Shown here piece after piece: positions 13,801 through 26,992 of a DNA stretch of 64,000 nucleotides. The notes below the pieces were generated by a model. It saw nothing but the letters and a program-made list of their open reading frames with translations. It ran no database searches and was not told where the DNA came from. The stretch's first letter is position 1. Each line of letters starts with the position of its first letter. The stretch spans positions 34,553,722 to 34,617,721 of the forward strand of contig CM050654.1 of assembly GCA_027574665.1 (NCBI GenBank), written 5' to 3'. The position numbers and the translations under genes are program-made. This DNA comes from Rhynochetos jubatus (lineage: Eukaryota; Chordata; Aves; Eurypygiformes; Rhynochetidae).

Positions 13801-15720
13801 AACTTAAGTGCACAGGAAAAGCTTCTTTTAAAAAGTGCCAGATATTTTAAACCATAGTTTCCTGCACAAAGTTGGCACATGTGGTACTGTGGAATCTGTG
13901 TGCTGTGCTTCCCAAACCACTTCCATTTTTACTATCCACAATTTTAAAAGCAATTTCAACCATCTTCATGCCAGGTTTCCCAGACTCACTTTTTATTTAA
14001 TTTTTCAGGATAGACGAGAGCCAGCAAAGACTCAAGAAAGCTCAAGCAAAGGCCACTGTCTGCACATCTCACTCCCAGATGACAAAGGCAGTGAACAGCA
14101 AGAGAAAGGTGCCAAGCACAACCACAAATAAATCTACGGGTAGCCACTGTCTCATTTGTTCTTTAAGGAGATTAAGTGTGATGAGAAACCACCATACTTC
14201 ATCAGCCAGGTAGTATCTTTCCATGATAAAATTAATACACATTATACAAAATATTGCAGAAAAGTGACAGTTCAACTGTAAAGCAAAAGTGGTTTAGCAT
14301 TTCCTTTTTTTATTTGTCGTTTTTTTTTTTTTAAACAGAGACTCTACTGAACACAATAAATATTTCCAAAATAAAATGTGACAGAGGGAAATGGACTTCC
14401 ATCGTAAACCAGTTCCTTGTTTTCATGGATGTTTCAAAAGGGTATGCATCACCTATTCTTTTCTCCATGCTGATAAAACTGATGTGTGAAACTGAGTAAA
14501 GATGCCCACATTAGAACTAGTAAATGTTACTCAGAAAATGAAAGCTATGCCTCTGCTGAAGCTAATACAGGAAATCTGGACACAATATTAAAAAAAAAAA
14601 ACCTGTTCTCAAGGCAGAGTGAAAATATAGGATAGGTGGTATATTACCATCTCCAAAGAAACACATTAAAACTGTAAAAGGAAAAAAAAAATATGTTGAA
14701 GAGTCTTTGTCTTGAAAACATTTGTGCATGAAAAATTATTTGGTTTGGAAGTTAAATCCAAACAGGTTATATCTGCTGAGACTGCCGGCAGTTCATCTCT
14801 ACTTGCAGACTGCCGAAGATCTAGGGATTGGATGGCAAACCTTTTGATCCCTCGGTATTTCTCACAGGCCAGCATACATATTCCTAAATAACTTAACAGA
14901 AATGAAGAAAACATCCTAGGAAAATGCTTCAGCATGGATCAAATACGCAGCTGCAGACTGCTGATACTGGCAGATAAGCAATGATTCATGCATCAGTTTA
15001 TGAACAACTAACAGAGCGATGATGCAGTTGTCACTGATACAGCTGCTTCAGAACTATGCCCTCGTACATCACACACTGTGACCTTCCATTAAATGCACTG
15101 TACTAGCACCCAGGAGATGTGTTCCTACAGCAAACTGTGGTCATGAAAAGAGATTATATGCCTGACCCGAAGCAGAGACTAGTCCCTGTTGCAAAATGGT
15201 TAGAATCTAAAACAGAAGCAATATGAGATACATTAAGTCTCTTGACAAGTTTTTTTGGCAAGGAAAATCATAGGGGAAGTTTAACTGCAGTGCTTTCTTA
15301 AATTTAATTAGTCTGGATATTTTAAAGTACATTGCAGTTTTGTACTTAGACTTAAGTAAACCAAGCTGTTTTGCCATCTAATGTGAAGCCCTTATCAGTA
15401 GCAATGTGCTGTCAGATTTCAGTACTTTTATTATTCACTGGCAGCATTTTAAATTCTCACTTCCTATTAGAAAACCTGAAGATCAATAATGCTAAGGGAG
15501 GAAGTACTCTCATTTAACATTTTCGAAACTCTGCCAAGCAACTGGAATGCTTTCTGAAATCAGACGCTCTTTCAGATAACATGGATTGAAATGATTGATG
15601 GTTCCACAATGTCCTTTTAAATACAGCTGAAGTGATCAGATTTCCAATTGAAACAGCTAAGTTCTTATTTTCAGGAAAAATACCAGCCATCATCCAGCTT
15701 TAAAAATTTTACTTTTGCAT

Positions 15721-15771
15721 TAAAAGAAAAAAAAGAAAAAAAAAAAAGAGAAAAAAGAAGGGAGGAAGAAA
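15721..15771. repeat. Purine (A/G) low-complexity tract
   Basis: About 50 bp of almost pure A and G on the plus strand. It is a polypurine tract, and its translation into Lys/Arg/Glu-rich peptide in one open frame is not meaningful. Confidence 0.85.
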
Positions 15772-18700
15772 CCTGGAAGATACCTGCATCTGTACGTCCT
15801 CAAATAGAATTAAATGTGAATGTATTTTGTCATGGTTAACACTACTTCAAAATTTTTCTTTTATTTTCTTTGGCAACAGCTAATTATCACACATAAAAAA
15901 CCAACATTCCCTCTGCAGCTTTAAACATTTGCGCAATTGTTAACTTTGGTGGCAAGCGCATAAAATTGTGGACTCTGTTTCAAGCAGAAAAGGAAGTGGA
16001 TGGTAAAAACTCCTGTACGTAAGAGCCTTTCTTATTAAAGAGTAGACTAGAAATAACTATGTGGGGATGATTTTTGTAGTGGAGGAACTTGTGAGGAACA
16101 AATAAGACTGCCTTTGGAAGACAATGCCGACATCAGTATAGTTTCATTAAATGGCAGCAGTTAAATAGACCTTAGCCAAGAACACAGTGGTTAATCCAGC
16201 ACTTGAAATCCTTAAATCAGACATTTTTCTACAAAATATGCTCTACATAGACCCTGCAAAAATTGCTTACACCAGGAACCACTTTTTCAATCTCTATTCC
16301 CATCCCTTCCCAGGAGGTCAAGATGATAAAACTTTCACACGGATACAAATTATTCCATCCCGCAAGGAGCAAAAAGTAGTCGTAAGTAGCTACTTATTTT
16401 CCGCTAAAATCTTCCTGTGCAGAGTCCAGAAGCACTTACCCTGCCAACGTCCAACAAAAGTGCCAAATGCTCCCCTCCAGCACCACAGTAATGAACGCTG
16501 CATTTTTAGTTATAGATGTCATTCTCCATGCATACAATGTCACCACTGCAATGTTACCATGCCAGGAAAGAAAATGTAACCTTATCCTACGTCTTAAAAA
16601 TAAAATTAGGAACAGGAAGCACAAATGCCACCTTGCAACACTCCTCATTTTGTTTATTATCTAAGATTTATTCAGGTTTATTGATTTCATTGACCACACT
16701 GGATTCTTCCTGTGTTTATCAAAAATACTGAACAATTAGTAAAAACCTTAATTATCCCAACTTTTTCCTCTATTTGTATACACGCACGTATTCTAATAAG
16801 AAAAAGGTCTGTTCTTTCCCTTTTTTGTATTATTTGACTTCGTTGCTTCTTTGGAAAATAAACACAGGAACACACCTAACTGCAAGCTTGGGAGTTCTCA
16901 TACTGGTTGAGAAAAGCATCACTGAGAAAGACTGGATATTAGTGCAGCTGTCCTGCTGACAAAACACAGGGCCTGTCTTTATTAAACAGTATTTCTGGTA
17001 TCTTTTTCAAAGGATGGAAAAGTTCATAACTGTACAATCTCATAGCTTTTACATAAGATGGCTTACAGCCTCTGTTTTTTGCATGCAACCAGTAAAACTA
17101 TCGTATGAGTAATGTAAAATAGATTTTGAACACCTCAAAAGAAACCTGAATCCAAGCAAGTGTTTAGCACCATATTCTATGTTTCTTTTTACCACATTGG
17201 AAAACCCTTAAAAGAAGCTCTTACCCTATCATGGGCTGTAGAACAGAGTTAAGAAACACAATAAACTGCGTGTTTCATAGTATCAACAATATTTACTATA
17301 ATTCAACTCGCAACTCCTTACTTTTAAGTTCTGGTCTTTGAAATTAACAATGTTTTCAAACATAAAATACTATGTACGCTCTGAATGACTATCAGTGTTC
17401 TCAGAAGAGTACCCTCAGTGTTTCTGAGTAGGAAGAGTAATGCACAGAACTAGCGTAAGGACCTTCTGTTATGTGCTTGCCTGCTTTTAGTGACCACTTC
17501 AGCTGACAACACGGGGTCTGTAATAACTTTGACAATTAGGAGCAGTATTTTTCAAGGAGGGTGGGTCAAAGACTTCGTGAATTTAACAGATGAACAACAA
17601 ATTGATCCAAAACTGCTTTGGGATTTAATTAGCCAAACAGTCTTAACTGGAAAAAAGTTTTCTGCCAAACATAAGAAACACTTCCTCTTGGCAATAGCAC
17701 TGTTGTGGCTTTACCCAGTACCGGAGTTCTTGGCACTGACGGCAGACAGAAACCTGTGCGAAGAAGAAACTAAGGGCATCTCAGCAACTGTGGTCACTGG
17801 AAAAGCTGGGGATGAACGAGAGGTGGGAAGCTAAATGGGACCTCCCCTCTCTTACCCCTAAACTACTGGATAACAAATAACACCAGAGCTGGTCCTGGGT
17901 AAAAAAAGACCGACCATACTATTCTCCCCTTTCATCCTTTCTTCTGAAATGAACCTACCCCTGCTAATCCCATTCCATTCTTTAGAATATATCATAAAGC
18001 AACACTTCAATTCACTCATATAGCTTCCTACAAATGAAAACCAGCTCTAGTTATTACTGAACACCAACGTTGATTAATACAATTGAATCACTACTTCCTG
18101 TGCAAAGTTATTCTGAATTTACAGTCACCAGACTTTCAAACTCCTACCTTCCATGCAGAACTCGCTAACAATACTCTGTTTCGCACAAAGCCTATTGTTA
18201 TTCCTTTGACTGTAACACCTGGAGTAATACAAAGATCCAGCCATAATGGCACAAACCAGATGGTCGCTATTGTGTTACTCGTACATTTCTTGCAAACAGA
18301 AAGAATATGAACAACCCATGTGATCAAAAACCAAGGAGTCCAGTAAGTTGAAAAAAAGCTTGAATTTTTTGTCTTTTTTACATTAAAACTGCATAATTCC
18401 GTGGCAGTCTGCATAGCATTTATAAATCATTTAATAAAGTAGAATATTAAATACAATTTATAGACATCAGAAAATGACCAAGAGCTGTACAAGTGTATTG
18501 AAATATTTAAGAATCCATTCCAGATGTGAAGAGTCAGAACCAGTTCTCAAATCCCAAAATCAGATATTAACAATTTAATTTTCTGAACTGATCTTTCTGT
18601 CAATCCATAAACAAGATCCAGTTCTTAAAAACGATTCTACATCACTGCCTGCAACTGAGTCAGCAGCACAAACAGAAAATTTTAGTGGGTTTCTACCAGA

Positions 18701-18890
18701 CAGAGCTTTAAAATTAGAAAGCCACTTCAAAAATTAATGAAACAGACATGATTCAGAACTACAAGGAAAACTGGGACACTGGCCAATTTCAAGAGTTTGA
18801 GATTTTAACTGATTCTTTCTCAGTGCCTGAAGAGTGTTATCATTCAATGGTCAAAATTATTATCCAGTTTAATGACTTGAAAGATTATAC

Positions 18891-18896
18891 ACTCAC
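18891..18896 (-). other. DPP10: 5' splice site after DPP10 exon 3
   Basis: The minus-strand donor GTGAGT is a strong consensus match after AATG, leaving a phase-1 intron. Confidence 0.93.
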
Positions 18897-18992
18897 CATT
18901 AATCCATTTGGCTTCTGGATTATGAACTATGAACTCTTTTCTGAAAAGATCTTCCAGGGATAATCTGGTCTCTGATGAATTTGCAAGTTCAT
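18897..18992 (-). CDS. DPP10: DPP10 exon 3 (extracellular juxtamembrane segment)
   Basis: This 96-bp minus-strand exon completes the Asp codon begun in exon 2 and then encodes ELANSSETRLSLEDLF and RKEFIVHNPEAKWIN, ending with one base of the next codon. The pattern follows DPP10 (DELTNSSETRLSLEDLFRKD and HDPEARWIND in mammals, from memory) with conservative changes. It lies just outside the membrane, between the transmembrane helix and the beta-propeller domain. NSS is an N-glycosylation sequon. The acceptor is TGTTTATTTTAG immediately right of 18992, and the donor is AATG|GTGAGT at 18896-18891, a near-consensus site. Both flanking introns therefore have phase 1, as required to join in frame with exon 2. 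The next expected residues (DTDVVYKSENGH-like) were not found between 1 and 18896, so that exon probably lies beyond the left edge. Confidence 0.96.
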
Positions 18993-19020
18993 CTAAAATA
19001 AACATAACAGGATCATTTTA
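18993..19020 (-). other. DPP10: 3' splice site of DPP10 exon 3
   Basis: The minus-strand sequence CCTGTTATGTTTATTTTAG precedes the exon. It is a T-rich tract with a normal TAG acceptor. Confidence 0.92.
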
Positions 19021-22000
19021 GATAGTTATTAAAAACAATACATTCAGTGTAATTTGCAAAACACTGGAATTACAGAACTAGAATACATAGTTCAAAGGTC
19101 CTGTCGAAATCAGTAGCAATCCCTTCCTCTTAATTTTTGTCACTACATGAAAACATTTTGCCATTTTTCTTCGGTAAAGCTTCAGAAAATAAAGCATTGG
19201 TACCTCATGCACAGGACAACTGAAGGATGCTGTGCTTGCCTACTTACTATACTGAGACTGTAGTGGCAAAACGTCTTCCCCCAGCCTTACACCACAAGAA
19301 AAGTCTGATTACAAACCAATACAAAATTTTCCTGACAGCCAAAGGATGTAGGCCATATTGATGGCCTTCTATAGACAGAAACTACGTAAAATACTCCTGT
19401 AAGTAAATTTGGAACCAATTTCATCTATTCTACAGATTAAAATGTAAAAAAAATTAAAAATTCTGTATGCACATTTTATAGTCAGTGCTTGCTCTCTAAT
19501 GATAAGCTCAACACATGATTTGGCTAACAGCCTTTTGTGTTCCCTAACACGACAGAACCCAGGAATAGTATGCTTCTGGACATTAGCCAACACCGATTTT
19601 CAAAACAAACACAAAAAAAAAGTTGACAGCTCCTAAAATCATCTCCATGCTTCCGAACAGAAAAACGAAGTTCTGCTAAATTCTACTCTTCTTGTGCTGT
19701 AGGTTAAATAAATAAGTAGCTGAGATTCAATAGCCAACTGTCACACTAATGTGAAATCAGAGGCACTATTAAAGCAAAGGCTTTCCTGTCCAAACACAAA
19801 GTTTTCAATGAATTTTCACTGATAGCAGCTATGCACTTGACCTAACTGCTTTAGGCTACTTAGGAGAACGGCAGCTGCCAAAAGCTGCGTTATACATTGC
19901 CTCTGCACTAGGAAAAATATGCACCTACGCATGTCCTGCACAATCAACCAGACAGATACCCAGACAGGTGTTTTACTCATGATCATTATTGGATGGTTTG
20001 GCACAGATTACTGAAGTATTCCTCTGCTCTGTGAGCTTTTTCTTCCAACATGTCAGGCATCCGCCTTCTCTACGAGAGGATCTCCTTTGTTAGTCAGATT
20101 TTGTCCTTACAGGCTGCTGATATGAAACAGCGCCGCTGATGACAGACCCACAGAAAAAGAATATCTAGAATCGCAGCAGTCAAGGAGCAATCTTGTTATC
20201 TTGATGTCAACCCAGTATGTTACCAGTGCATTTTTAACAAAGAAATGTGCTTTGTAAAGGTCGTATCCTGTAATACATTTCAGATGAAAATAGGACCCCT
20301 TTCACAGTGAGTAAAGTCAATCATAGCTTCACTATTGGTCTTGATTCAGCCAAATTTCTCCATTAGAGGCCCAGCTGAAAGCTTACTGGAATCAACAGTA
20401 ATATATTTTTTTTTGCCTTTAAATGTCAGCACTGCCTGCTGCAGTCACTCCAGTTAGTATTAATAAGGTGCATCCTTGCTGTATTGAAGAGAAACTCCTT
20501 TTTAATGCACACCATAAATCTACGATAGACCCAGGGCCATCAGAGCCGCTCGCCCCGCGGCGCTGCTGCGTTCTGCACGTGCTGCCCTCCCAGGTCTCAG
20601 CAGCGCCCCAGTAAGCTCTTCCTCACCGTAATCAACTCTTCCTGCACTTGATGTCTTGTAAGGATAAACATGCAGACTTCTTCAAATCCTCTCTCCTAAG
20701 ACCAACGGTCTAATCCTTAAATAAGCTTTTTACCCTCTTCCTACCTTCCAGGGATCAAAATAGCCTGTTTGGTTTTTTTTTTTTTTAAGTCTCCAAGTCC
20801 AGCATGGGAGACAATATTGCACTTGCAGCCTTACTAGAGCTTTACAGCAGAGTAACATTATCTCTCTTGATTTATACCTAATCCCTCTGTTTACACATCA
20901 TGGGACCTTGTTAGCTCTTGCTCCTGCCACACACTGAGTTTTTATCTTCAAAGTAAGCACCTGTTGTTATATACATGCTCTGCTCAGCTCCACAAATGCA
21001 TTCCCTGTCTTCAAAACACTGCTTCTCACTTAACAGCATCAAATACTGGGCTCTTCATATGCCCGTTTTCCCCTTTCTCCATAACCTTGCTGACTACCTA
21101 CCCGCAACAAGCTGTTTTCCATCACCTACTCTGATTCAACACACCCTCATCCTGATGCTGTCTGCGATCCCAAAAGGATTCCCCTTCTAACCTTTCCTGA
21201 GTCCATTTCTATTTATTGTGACACCTTATATCCTGTCAGTTTGCCAACTATCAATCAAGCTCACACATGCTGTTGTGTTGCCAAAAATCGTCTTACCCAA
21301 GAGAGTTTAGTTTTCACAGAGTTTTTTATTAACTGCTTTAATAAAAATCACTAAAACAATACACTGACTGTGTACAGAAAGGCTATCAGAGAACAGTACG
21401 TCAGCTCTGCTCTCCATCTTCTAATTCACATGCCTGCCAAGGAATCTTGATATAAATTGGATTTTAAAGTAACTTTTTACATTGCTGTTAGCATTTTTAA
21501 GCTGAAAAAGAAATGGCATCTTCAAGTAACTTTGCTAGATGTTTTAAAAGTATTTTTTTTCCTAATGCTAAATCTTTACTAAAATAGAGCCTTGTTTGTA
21601 ACCCTTGGCACTAGCTTTCCACTACCAATAGCTCATATTGTGCAATTTTTTAAGAAAAATATTGATTTAACATCAAAAGTCTCTAAAACAGTAATTTAAG
21701 TTTCAAAAATGCTCAGTTTACATATAGTAGGATGAATTACATCTCATGTGAATTCTCAAAACACTATACTGGGTTAATCTTTCTTGAGCATACACACAAA
21801 TTATATGTACTTCACAAAGTACTTGTTTTATTTTAAAGACTGCCTTTTCCACTTTATGTTTACTACCACATTACCAAATAGCCTACGATCTCTTTTTCAT
21901 TTCCATTTTAAATTTCATTCAATTATTCCTTGAAGGAATCAGATTTCCAATGTCCTTACACTATTTCCCACAGATTTCTATGTTTTGGTCTGAAATTATA

Positions 22001-25000
22001 CATATTATGTATAGAAAATGAACACAGATTACAGAAGATACTAACAAAATCAAATGTTCAAAATTAAATGGTTAATTTTTAAGTATGTATCAAACTAACA
22101 ACATGTCAAGAACTGCTGTGTACTTATTCAAAATGACAAACCTGTTTGCACTTAAATTAGAATGCTGCAGAAGTTTAAATTAATAGCCTCATTACTTTTC
22201 ATGAGTTTACAGGATATTATTTTTGCAGGTTAAAAGTTGTCTAAACACCTCATAAAATCTACCTTCTAACTTAGCAAATAAAACTAATAATGATGTCGTT
22301 AAGTATATTATTAACTCAAACTTCTTCACGACTTTTCTGTAGGAAAAAAAGCAGTTTTAACACTGGAAGTTAGGATAAAGTCTTAATGTTAAATGTCATC
22401 TGAAAAGTGGAAAAACACCAGCAGTAAACTCTACATAAGCTAACAAGTATATCACTAACTGGGAAATAGTATACTTCGTATTATGTTTGCATGAAAAAGG
22501 AAAAACAACTTGCCAGAAAGTAGTCAGATATCAAAACTTGTTTGTCAATTTACAGGGAGCCTATACAGCACTGAACAAAAACCTGAATCTTCTGGCAATG
22601 AATCTCCACTTCAGCAAAACTAATTTTTAGTTTGCTTTCTATTCATTTAAGAGTAAGTAGCATGAGACGTGATGTGGAGGGGTCGGTCACAACCCTGTTC
22701 TAATCAGAGTATCTATCTATTGGACATAATCCAAATGGATCCTCTTCCTAAAGCTTGATTTTACTTAAAACAATTTCAAAAAAGCCCTGTTCTGTCAGTT
22801 TGGCTGACCTAAACGTTCCCTAAAGGGATTTTTCTGCAAAGCTGTCCTTATTTTTTTAATTTTTCTTTCCACCAAGAGATAGCAAAGAAATCTCTGAGGT
22901 TGCTTTGAGCCTATGATTAGAGGATAAATGCCACTTTGCTCCACACTAATTACCACACATCAGCATGCGTGGTTTAAATGCTAACATCAGTATCTCGTTA
23001 AAGGAGTCCCACATAAAGCACTCAAGTCTGCCACACCTTCAGAAACTGGAAGTTAACTGGAAGGCAGAACTACTGTCATTCCCAAAATGAAAACCAGCTT
23101 TAGTGTTGTGGCAAAACACCTCTACAAGGGTGGCAATTCTATACAACTCTTAGGCTGTTCTTAGGTGATTTTTGATATAACAGCTTTCAGCTGCTAGTAC
23201 TTCCAATTAAGCATTTCTCATTTTCAAAACACAGATCAACAGCAGCCAATCAGATAGGTCTTCAGATAATTCCTGCAACGTGGAACATTCTGTCACGATA
23301 CAAAGCATAAAAACATGCTGATTTAAAGGCAGGATTGAGGCACTGATCCCAGAAAATCTACCTATGAATATCTCAGTATTTGCAGGTATGTGATGAAACC
23401 TCAAAAACATGAAATAGAATGAAAGCAGAACAAGAAAGTTACCTGTGTTATGTTTATACTGACATACAAATCAAGCGAACCAAATGATGGCATCCCATCA
23501 GGAAGCTGTTTCTATCTCTGCTCTGGCTATTAATTCCCAATATAAGGTTAGTTATAAATATAATATTATTCCCAGAGTATTTTCTTCTTTTGTTCTCTCT
23601 TTAATACTTCTCCAGTAATCACCTCCAAATATTACACAAAAATCACTAGATTCGTAATTAATTTGCTCCAGAGGATAGACACGTTCCTATTCTGAAGCTC
23701 CCAAGTTTTTCCACACTCCAGTCCCTTACCTTAACAAGAGTAACCTCATTCTTTTATATCTTCCTGTGCTTCCCTTATCATTGCGCTTACCTAACTGTGA
23801 AGAAAACTACTTGCCTGCAAGCCCTCTACTCCTGCCTACAGAGCAGGGTAGCAGTTTGCACTTGGTGGGCACAAGGGATTTTTTTTTAACGTACTACTTA
23901 GCCCACAGAGGTTCACAGAGAGCCGCTGAGCCCCAGAACCAGAGGTTACCAGACTGGAAGTCCATTCAGAGTCGAATACTAATCTCTTACAGCACTGAAT
24001 GGTCTAGCCTTCCATTTTTCCATCTCTTTGTTGAGAACACTAATACACTTACAAAGTTTCTGAGTATTAGCATAGGTGAAAAGCACTATAAAAGGGACCA
24101 AAAATACTGTTACAATTTACTAAAACCACAACCATGACTGCAACACGGCTATTTCACGTTTTAAGAGAAGCTAAGTTATTAATAGGTCAAAATAAATATC
24201 ATTTCAAAACAGTCCCTGCTTAGTGTTGTCTATTCAAGTTGTATTTCATGTAATATGAATCACAAAAAAAAAAACCCTCAAGAATTTCCATACTGCTTGT
24301 ACCTTCAGCAGAAGCTAAAGCCTTATTAAAGTTTTTTGCATATAACTTACATAGAAGATTTTCTTCTAAAAGCTTTTTATCTCATACAGAAGCATTGTTC
24401 CCTCTATTAAAAAAGTCAAGGAAGTTGTTGTTCAAAGTTTGAGTGAAGTCAAATGACAACTGTTGAAGTGCACATGGACCTGAGAGTTTCTTATACTGTG
24501 GACAAACCAATGTATAAATAATAGTAGGCAAAAGAGACCGTTTCTGTTGAATTTGGTATATCAGTACATACACTTTTGCCTACACAAAACTTTCAACAAA
24601 ACAATCAGGCTCTGAGCAACCACCATCTGAAATTATTATCATCTCCATAAAAAGAAGCAGCATAATGCACAGTGTGTAGGGGAATTCACATGAAATCTCA
24701 AGAGCGTTCATCAGTACAGGCAGAGCTAAATGGGAAAGAAGGCTGTGATGCAATAGTATTAGAAATGGAAAGCAACGCACTCTGACCTGTCCCCCAAAGT
24801 ACTGTGGCAAAACTCTATTGCACTGAACATCTTAATTCAGATCTATTATATTTTATGAGAAGAATTTGCAAAACCAAGTATTTATAGTAAGCGATTGGTA
24901 GCACCTTGTAACTGAGCACCTCCCAACAGCCACACCTGTGAGAGCATCCAAGTCTTCCCTCCCCTCAAATGCTAGACATCCCAAAGTGATCTTACGTACA

Positions 25001-26840
25001 TTTGAGACCAGATGACTTCACCGACAGTGCTTAGTATCTGCCAGCAAACCGGCTTAATGAGAAAAATGAAGGGGGAACAGCACTGGTTAAGATCAAAATA
25101 GGGGAAGCAGCTGTCCTAGAATGTGCCTCCAAAGATGTCTTTGGTAAGCATTTCCAACCTGCAAGAAACTCCATTTTACAGACCCAGATCACTCTGGGAA
25201 AAAGGTTTTTATTTCTATCAAGCTCTACAGTCTCTATGGGATATCTTAGAGCATCTGAGCTGACAGAACTAGTTTTCACTCGCCTGACTTGAACTGAAAT
25301 GTAGGTCCCAACTTACATCAGGTTTTCGAGCTCTCTGGATTTTGAGAGAGCCTCTGAGATGCTGTAACTCACTGAGCTTTTCTAACATATTAAAAAAAAA
25401 AATTAACATTTCCCTAGGTTGTTTGTTCTTTTTTCCATGAGTGCCTTCAAAGACTTCGATTTCTGTTTTTACATCATTAATAATTCTATATAGATATAAG
25501 AGCCAGAACTGATGTTTATTATTGTGGATTCCAGCATAACACTTTTGAGATTTTACAAGCGTTAAAAAAGGATCCCTCTTCTTGAAAAGAAAAACACTTT
25601 CTGCCTTAAAGTGTACCAGGATACGCCACCATTTACCCTCAATGTCTGGTTTTTTATTATTCCCTGAAGAAACTCCTGTACACTGGGACTACAGCAGCAC
25701 AACTTTGCTTTTGTATTTTCTCAAAATGTTCTAAGTGGCAATAAGCAAACAGTCATTTCTTTATCATTCCCTGGACAGCACCATGCATATGTAGTACATA
25801 TTTATACAAAACAGAGGAAGCCGACTAGTCCATAGTATTCCTACATAGTCTATCCAGCTGTCCTGTTCCTTCTGACAAGCAGGTTTTGATCCTTCTCCAT
25901 TCACTCTCACCACCTTCCTTTCAAGCAGCAGCCGTCTACTACTGTTCTTGCTCCTGCACAGACCCACCCAGCCTCCCCTGATTTCACTCAGTGGTCAAAT
26001 TGTCTGGAACCATTATTTAACCAAAAAGCACTTCATTAACCTTTTGGTTTACACAAACTGGGCTCTTGCACGGCAGAACATTTGCAGACTAATATTTGTT
26101 ATGTAGGCGTGCCATCCAAATCAGGCACTTTACACTGCAACTTTAAATCTGAACAAAAGAATTAAAAGATTTTTTTTCTTTAAAACTTGTGCAGTTTTTC
26201 CTTCTCTTAGGTTCCTAAATGTAGTTGAATGGTTGCTGCCCCAGCAGTAAAAATAAAGTCTTTAGAAAAATAATCCAGATCAAGTTAGAACATCAACAAC
26301 ACAAAATTAAGCATAATTACTTTAAGTTCAATTGCTTTTTTGGTCTACTACTTGCCCTCCTCTTTTTTATTACTGTAACTGAACCACTAAGTAATTTCCC
26401 CTCTCTTTGTTTTTGAGCGAAAGAAAAGGGAAGAAGCTTGTGCATGTACATCTGAAAGATGCACACTTCTGGTTCAGTGAGAAGTTCCATTCCCAGTATT
26501 AGTATTCCAAGACATACAGCTTCCTCTTTGCTCAACTGTGAATCTGAAGTTACACCAAGACAGAAGTGACAAAATCTTAAAGTTAGCTCACACCTGCTGA
26601 GGCTAATGAGGACTGCTTGTAGCTGTCTCAAGGCTGACACAGTCCTAAGGATCTACTGCCGAAGCCAAATGCTTCTGCCCCACAAGGCCTCCAGTAACTC
26701 CTGAGTCCCTAACAAGCACCAATTTTATAGTAGCCAGAAGTTAAAAATGCTTAAGGGCAAGAGATGCTTTAACACTTGTATGTCATTTTAATGACTGCAT
26801 TACGAATCATACACCTTCAGTAAGATAAAATAAAGAAGTA

Positions 26841-26846
26841 GGTTAC
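26841..26846 (-). other. DPP10: 5' splice site after DPP10 exon 2
   Basis: The minus-strand donor GTAACC follows CCAG. It is weaker than consensus at positions +4 to +6, but it joins in frame with exon 3 to form the Asp codon. Confidence 0.92.
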
Positions 26847-26961
26847 CTGGCGTTAAAAGTATGACAGACATAGTGATGAGTGAACAAACAACTAGAATCA
26901 CCAGCAGCGCAATAGCAATTCCCTTCCAGTTCCTCTGCGGAGGGCTGTTACTTCCAAGTTC
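26847..26961 (-). CDS. DPP10: DPP10 exon 2 (N-terminal cytoplasmic tail end plus transmembrane helix)
   Basis: Read on the minus strand, this 115-bp exon starts in phase 0 and encodes 38 residues plus one base: [14 protein letters not shown], then a hydrophobic stretch ([13 protein letters not shown]..., about 22 residues), then LLTP. From memory this matches vertebrate DPP10; the paralogue DPP6 reads [13 protein letters not shown] and VICSLIVTSV here, so DPP10 fits better. DPP10 is a single-pass type II membrane glycoprotein of the S9B family that has lost peptidase activity. It binds Kv4 channels in neurons and alters their trafficking and gating. The segment seen is the end of the cytoplasmic tail and the membrane anchor that contacts the channel. 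The acceptor is a pyrimidine-rich tract ending CCTGTAG just right of 26961; the donor is CCAG|GTAACC at 26846-26841. The last base joins exon 3 to make GAT (Asp). No stop or frameshift is seen. Confidence 0.97.
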
Positions 26962-26992
26962 CTACAGGAATGGAGAGAAATAAAATAAAAGG
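26962..26992 (-). other. DPP10: 3' splice site of DPP10 exon 2
   Basis: Read on the minus strand, a pyrimidine-rich tract (CTTTTCCTTTTATTTTATTT, then CTCTCCATTC) leads to CTGTAG immediately before the exon. This fixes the 5' edge of exon 2 at 26961. Confidence 0.92.

Larger units (their letters stand above)
1..18896 (-). other. DPP10: DPP10 intron downstream of exon 3 (partial)
   Basis: This is at least 18.9 kb of intron after exon 3, running off the left edge. Apart from the CR1 3' fragment near 4880-5158, an inverted repeat at 7780-7802 and A-rich or GA-rich tracts, I see ordinary AT-rich intronic sequence. Open frames of 60 to about 130 codons (for example 16187-16579 plus, 934-1332 minus, 17490-17834 plus) show no family I recognise and are probably chance. 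Confidence 0.88.
18993..26846 (-). other. DPP10: DPP10 intron between exons 2 and 3
   Basis: This complete intron of 7,854 bp is AT-rich with no recognisable coding exon. I see no interspersed repeat I can name. It holds short homopolymer runs (for example T-rich near 20769 and 23880) and one small CpG-dense patch at about 20541-20610 that stands out from the CpG-poor surroundings. Open frames on either strand are short and unlike known proteins. Confidence 0.9.

Noticed and set aside
15648-15839. Lys/Glu/Arg-rich plus-strand frame
   Set aside because: The charged run is a translated polypurine simple repeat.
16187-16579. 130-codon plus-strand frame
   Set aside because: No domain, ordinary AT-rich composition, no splice context and other overlapping frames; a frame this long is expected by chance in 64 kb.
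17490-17834. 114-codon plus-strand frame preceded by a TTTTAG acceptor-like site
   Set aside because: The peptide is unlike known families, the acceptor tract is weak, and the strand is opposite the host gene.
1-18896. The next DPP10 exon after exon 3
   Set aside because: I looked on the minus strand for a DTDVVYKSENGH-like segment with flanking splice sites and found none; it probably lies beyond the left edge.
18897-26961. DPP6 instead of DPP10
   Set aside because: Residues [18 protein letters not shown] and DELxNSSETRLSLEDLFRK follow DPP10; DPP6 differs at these places.
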